Of a stretch of 64,000 bases of DNA, positions 60,904 to 64,000 are shown in pieces. Origin of the DNA: JASGMR01 sp963664675 (GTDB lineage: Bacteria; Thermotogota; Thermotogae; Petrotogales; Kosmotogaceae). The translations under genes and the position numbers were made by a program. The notes under the pieces are model-generated. The model did no database searches. It was not told the DNA's origin and saw only the letters and a list, made by a program, of their open reading frames with translations. Location: positions 1 to 64,000 of the forward strand of contig CAXXLB010000009.1 in the NCBI GenBank assembly GCA_963664675.2, written 5' to 3'. Numbering within the stretch: position 1 is the first letter of the stretch; each line of letters starts with the position of its first letter.

Positions 60904-62868
60904 TTATATATGATTTTTTGCAATCTCAACAAGTTCAATGAAACTTTCTTTTAAACTCGCTCCGCCTATTAATCCTCCGTCGATATTTTTCTGACAGATA
61001 AGGGACTCAAAATTTCCAGGCTTTATACTTCCACCATAAAGAATTTTTAAGCTCTCTGCAGTATCTTCGCCGAACATTTCCGTGATCACTTTTCTACAGT
61101 AATCCATGGTCTCCTCTGCCTGTTCAGGTGTGGCCACAACTCCCGTTCCGATTGCCCAAACCGGTTCATAAGCCAAAACTATATTCTTCATTTGTTCTGC
61201 GGTAATATCTTTAAGGCCCTGTTTCAACTGTTTTTCAAGAATTTCATTTGTGGACCCGGCTTTTCTGTCTTCCAACAGCTCACCAATACAGAACATAACT
61301 TTCAAATCTTTATCCAGAACGGCTTTAACTTTTGTATTCAGAAATTCATCGGTTTCACCGAAAACATGTCTTCTTTCGGAGTGTCCGACAAGAACATATT
61401 TCAAACCTAAATCCTTAGCCATCGGTATAGCGTTTTCGCCTGTGAAGGCTCCCGAATCTTTCGGATAAATATTTTGAATTCCAACCTCAATATTCGAATC
61501 TTTGAGAATTTCGGAAACCCCATCCAGCGATAAAGCCGAGGGGAAAACTATTATCTCTATATCTTTTTCATCTCCAACAGCTCCGTTCAGCATATTGGCA
61601 AATTGCTTGCTCTCAGACGGAGTTTTATTCATTTTCCAGTTACCGGCAACCACTATTCCTCTATTTTTTTTTTCGGGCAATTCGGATATGCTCTCTATTC
61701 CGGGTAAGTTTTTACCCTCCAGCATTTCCAAAGATGCGCCGCCACCCGTTGAAACATGGCTGACTTTATCTTCCAGTCCGAATTTCTTTATTGCAGCCGC
61801 GCTGTCTCCACCACCGACAATTGTAGTTGCATTTTTCAATCCTGCCAGACATTTCGCGATTTCGGAAGTACCCTTTGAAAAATCTTCAACTTCGAAAACT
61901 CCCATCGGGCCGTTCCAGACTACCGTTTTGGCGCCGTCTAATTTTTTCTCAAAAAGTTTTATCGTCTCAGGTCCAATATCCAGTCCCATCCATCCTTCAG
62001 GAACTCCATCGTCTATATTAACCACTTTCGACTCCGTTCCCTGTTTGATCTCTTTGGCTATCACAGTATCGACTGGCAAAACAAAGTCAACATTCTTTTC
62101 CTTTGCATCATTCAGGATTTCTTTGGCGAGTTCGATCTTTTCGTCTTCAACCAGAGAATTTCCAACATTCTTTCCGATGGCTTTCAGGAATGTGAACATC
62201 ATTGCGCCACCGATGAGTATTTTATCCGCTTTTCCAAGCAGATTCGTTATTACGCCGATCTTATCCGAAACCTTCGCACCACCCAAAATAACAACATAAG
62301 GATGATCGGGATTTTCCACGGCCTTTCCCAACATTTTTATCTCTTTTTCCATCAAAAAGCCAGCAGCACTCTTCAGATAATCCGCTACACCGACATTCGA
62401 AGCATGTGCTCTGTGTGCCGTACCGAAGGCATCGTTAACATGAATATCGGCCAGCTCAGCCAGTTTTTTCGCAAATTCTTTATCGTTTTTCTTCTCTTCT
62501 TTATAATATCTCACATTCTGTAAAAGCAGGATATCGCCATTTTTCATCTGTGAAACCTTGTCTTCCACTTCTTTACCTATGCAATCATCTGCAAAAAGCA
62601 CTTTTCTTCCTATCAGTTTTTCCAAAACCTTTGAAACAGGATAAAGAGAAAATTCGGGTTTTTTCTCACCCTTCGGTCTTCCAAGATGAGAAACCAGAAT
62701 GGCCTTTCCTCCATTATCGATAACATATTTTATCGTTGGTAATGCTGCAACTATTCTCGTATCATCCGATACTTCGCCTGTTTCTTTATTAATCGGAACG
62801 TTGAAATCTACTCTGATTAAAACTCTTTTTCCATTAAAATCACAATCATTAACCGTTAGTTTTGACAT
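60904..62868 (-). CDS. pgk/tpi: Phosphoglycerate kinase-triosephosphate isomerase fusion
   Basis: 654 residues joining two glycolytic enzymes in one chain. PGK runs from LTVNDCDFNGKRVLIRVDFN to about residue 395, with VLVSHLGRPKGEKKPE-like substrate motifs (ILVSHLGRPKGEKKP), LLLQNVRYYKEEKKND, VILGGAKVSDKIGVI and TIVGGGDSAAAIKKFG. The isomerase starts at IVVAGNWKMNKTPSE (about 400) and has VLVGHSERRHVFGETDE with the catalytic His, VLAYEPVWAIGTGVVATP with the catalytic Glu, and LYGGSIKPGNF. No frame break or linker stop is present. Known from Thermotoga maritima, this fusion is a strong lineage marker. It follows gapA on the same strand. Confidence 0.97.
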   Translation of the reverse strand: MSKLTVNDCDFNGKRVLIRVDFNVPINKETGEVSDDTRIVAALPTIKYVIDNGGKAILVSHLGRPKGEKKPEFSLYPVSKVLEKLIGRKVLFADDCIGKEVEDKVSQMKNGDILLLQNVRYYKEEKKNDKEFAKKLAELADIHVNDAFGTAHRAHASNVGVADYLKSAAGFLMEKEIKMLGKAVENPDHPYVVILGGAKVSDKIGVITNLLGKADKILIGGAMMFTFLKAIGKNVGNSLVEDEKIELAKEILNDAKEKNVDFVLPVDTVIAKEIKQGTESKVVNIDDGVPEGWMGLDIGPETIKLFEKKLDGAKTVVWNGPMGVFEVEDFSKGTSEIAKCLAGLKNATTIVGGGDSAAAIKKFGLEDKVSHVSTGGGASLEMLEGKNLPGIESISELPEKKNRGIVVAGNWKMNKTPSESKQFANMLNGAVGDEKDIEIIVFPSALSLDGVSEILKDSNIEVGIQNIYPKDSGAFTGENAIPMAKDLGLKYVLVGHSERRHVFGETDEFLNTKVKAVLDKDLKVMFCIGELLEDRKAGSTNEILEKQLKQGLKDITAEQMKNIVLAYEPVWAIGTGVVATPEQAEETMDYCRKVITEMFGEDTAESLKILYGGSIKPGNFESLICQKNIDGGLIGGASLKESFIELVEIAKNHI

Positions 62869-62886
62869 CTCTTTACCTCCAACATT

Positions 62887-62915
62887 AAAAAGAGGCCTTA
62901 TTAAAGGCCTCTCAA
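62887..62915 (-). terminator. Terminator or attenuator between gapA and pgk-tpi
   Basis: GAGAGGCCTTT and AAGGCCTCTTTTT (minus strand, 62912 to 62888) form a stable stem with a T run. Since pgk-tpi begins only 20 bp downstream, some read-through is likely and would set the gapA to pgk ratio. Confidence 0.85.
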
Positions 62916-62927
62916 AAAATTTTATTT

Positions 62928-63923
62928 TTAAAGATTAACCCATTTTTCGACTAAATCAACAACCCTGCAACTGTAGCCGTATTCATTGTCATACCAGGAG
63001 AACACTTTAACTAAGTTACCCTTCACGTATGTGATAGATGAATCGAATATTGCACTGGCCTTTACGCCAATTATATCTGAGCTTACCAAAGGTTCATCCG
63101 TGTAATCGACGTAATCCTTTAAATAAGTGTCAGAGGCTTCTTTCATAGCTGCATTGACTTCTTCTTTTGTGGTTTCCTTGCTTACTTCAACCGTTAAATC
63201 AGTTATTGAGCCATCCGGAACAGGAACTCTGACAGCTACACCGTCTAATTTACCGGCTAATTCAGGAATAACTATTCCAACTGCTTTTGCAGCACCCGTT
63301 GTTGTGGGGATAGTGTTAACGGCAGCAGCTCTCGCTCTTCTCAAATCAGAGTGTGGCAGATCCAGAATTCTCTGGTCGTTTGTGAAAGCATGAATTGTGG
63401 TCAAAAATCCCTTTACAACTCCGAATTTATCGTTTAAAACTTTAATAACCGGTGCTATAGAATTAGTTGTACAGGATGCATTTGAAATTACCGTATCTTC
63501 GGCCTTGAGCATATCGTCGTTGACTCCCAGAACGATTGTGGCATCAACAGCGCCCTTTGCAGGTGCGGTGATCAATACCTTTTTTGCTCCGGCTTCCAGA
63601 TGTGGTAAACATTTTTCCTTATTTCTGAATACTCCCGTTGATTCAACAACCACATCAACTTCCAGTTCTTTCCAGGGCAGATTGGCAGGATTCTTTTCAG
63701 CATAAACTTTGAGTTCCTTTCCATTGACTATCAAGCTATCTCCCTTTGCTTCAACTGTCCCATCGAATCTTCCGTGAACACTATCATATTTCAATAAATT
63801 GCCGAGTGTCTTTGCGTCAGTTAAATCATTGATTGCTACAACTTCCATATCTTCTCTTTTAACCATTTCCCTGAAAACTAATCTTCCGATTCTTCCAAAA
63901 CCATTAATTGCAATCTTTACCAT
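62928..63923 (-). CDS. gapA: Glyceraldehyde-3-phosphate dehydrogenase
   Basis: 331 residues. The NAD-binding start is VKIAINGFGRIGRLVFREMV with the INDLTDAKTLGNLLKYDSVHG pattern shortened here to NDLTDAKTLGNLLKYDS. The active site is VISNASCTTNSIAPV with the catalytic Cys. It has TTIHAFTNDQRILDLPHSD, RARAAAVNTIPTTTGAAKAV and the C-terminal WYDNEYGYSCRVVDL. The Asp in AINDL suggests NAD preference and a glycolytic role. AGGAGG precedes the ATG. The expected promoter lies at or beyond the right edge of the window. Confidence 0.97.
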   Translation of the reverse strand: MVKIAINGFGRIGRLVFREMVKREDMEVVAINDLTDAKTLGNLLKYDSVHGRFDGTVEAKGDSLIVNGKELKVYAEKNPANLPWKELEVDVVVESTGVFRNKEKCLPHLEAGAKKVLITAPAKGAVDATIVLGVNDDMLKAEDTVISNASCTTNSIAPVIKVLNDKFGVVKGFLTTIHAFTNDQRILDLPHSDLRRARAAAVNTIPTTTGAAKAVGIVIPELAGKLDGVAVRVPVPDGSITDLTVEVSKETTKEEVNAAMKEASDTYLKDYVDYTDEPLVSSDIIGVKASAIFDSSITYVKGNLVKVFSWYDNEYGYSCRVVDLVEKWVNL

Positions 63924-63982
63924 AATTGCACCTCCTATATTTTCAAAGTAAATTTTCCGGTAAATTCATTCCTTGTGTTATA

Positions 63983-63999
63983 GAAGAGGATTCCTCTTC
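63983..63999. repeat. Palindrome upstream of gapA
   Basis: GAAGAGGA, one base, TCCTCTTC: a perfect 8-bp inverted repeat about 60 bp before the gapA start codon, at the window edge. It could be an operator or part of an upstream terminator; no T run is visible inside the window. Confidence 0.5.
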
Positions 64000-64000
64000 C

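Noticed and set aside
61502..62299. Long plus-strand ORF of 265 codons
   Set aside because: It lies wholly antisense to the PGK part of the pgk-tpi fusion; its composition (Ser/Pro/Phe-rich) is typical of a shadow frame.

Overview
The window looks like two unlike pieces joined near position 9002. From about 9002 to 64000 it reads as a chromosome segment of a low-GC, mesophilic-looking member of the Thermotogota (Petrotogaceae-like). The main signs are a phosphoglycerate kinase-triosephosphate isomerase fusion next to gapA, and a heterodimeric ABC exporter with the same active-site asymmetry as Thermotoga TM287/288. Genes are dense, with Shine-Dalgarno (SD) sequences, ATGA overlaps and clean terminators. 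Positions 1-9001 are visibly more AT-rich, the gene types differ, and the piece ends inside a broken ORF. The Thermotogota sequence then begins inside an HD-GYP domain. This is either a foreign insertion or an assembly chimera.

Layout. 1-9001: a large repeat-rich surface protein cut by the window edge, a VKOR-DsbA fusion with a secreted SH3-like partner, a zinc-finger protein with a DA1-like C-terminus, a tandem GNAT protein, an Rpn-family nuclease/transposase and a frameshifted remnant. 9002-12000: HD-GYP 3' fragment, PilT, release factor 1, PPC-domain protein. 12070-19491: a peptide-type ABC importer operon without a binding protein, a transglutaminase-like protein, a lipoprotein, deoB, and a tRNA-Ala(CGC) whose 5' end overlaps deoB. 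19492-25550: a Firmicute-like island. Decayed remnants (Xre-type regulator, serine recombinase, CPBP-like membrane protein) precede an intact tyrosine decarboxylase and an amino-acid/amine antiporter. 25713-35311: uvrA and glmM, tRNA-Ser(GGA), rsmA, and a PotD-like binding protein with three tandem paralogous amidohydrolases. 35437-37961: the most notable locus. A 29-codon leader ORF with a run of nine Asn codons, overlapping mutually exclusive antiterminator and terminator hairpins, sits ahead of an archaeal-type asparagine synthetase and glutamine synthetase. This is a candidate ribosome-mediated asparagine attenuator. 37964-49782: a membrane-anchored Fn3/propeller-like protein, a PEPCK/HPr-kinase-like P-loop protein, a patatin, the ABC exporter pair, a PC4-like protein, a flavodoxin-fold protein, an S1-domain protein and an esterase. 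49826-53571: a four-gene operon (DUF1015, ispD, MFS, FAH). 53826-60835: a ten-gene operon (coiled-coil protein, zapA-like, murI, rapZ, yvcK, whiA, nrdR, greA, lysS, yqeY). 60904-63923: pgk-tpi fusion and gapA.

The genes describe a fermentative anaerobe-like lifestyle: lower glycolysis, peptide uptake, and ammonia assimilation into Asn and Gln under a translation-sensing switch. A horizontally acquired amino-acid decarboxylation couple may serve acid resistance or proton-motive energy. All functions are read from sequence recognition without database searches.
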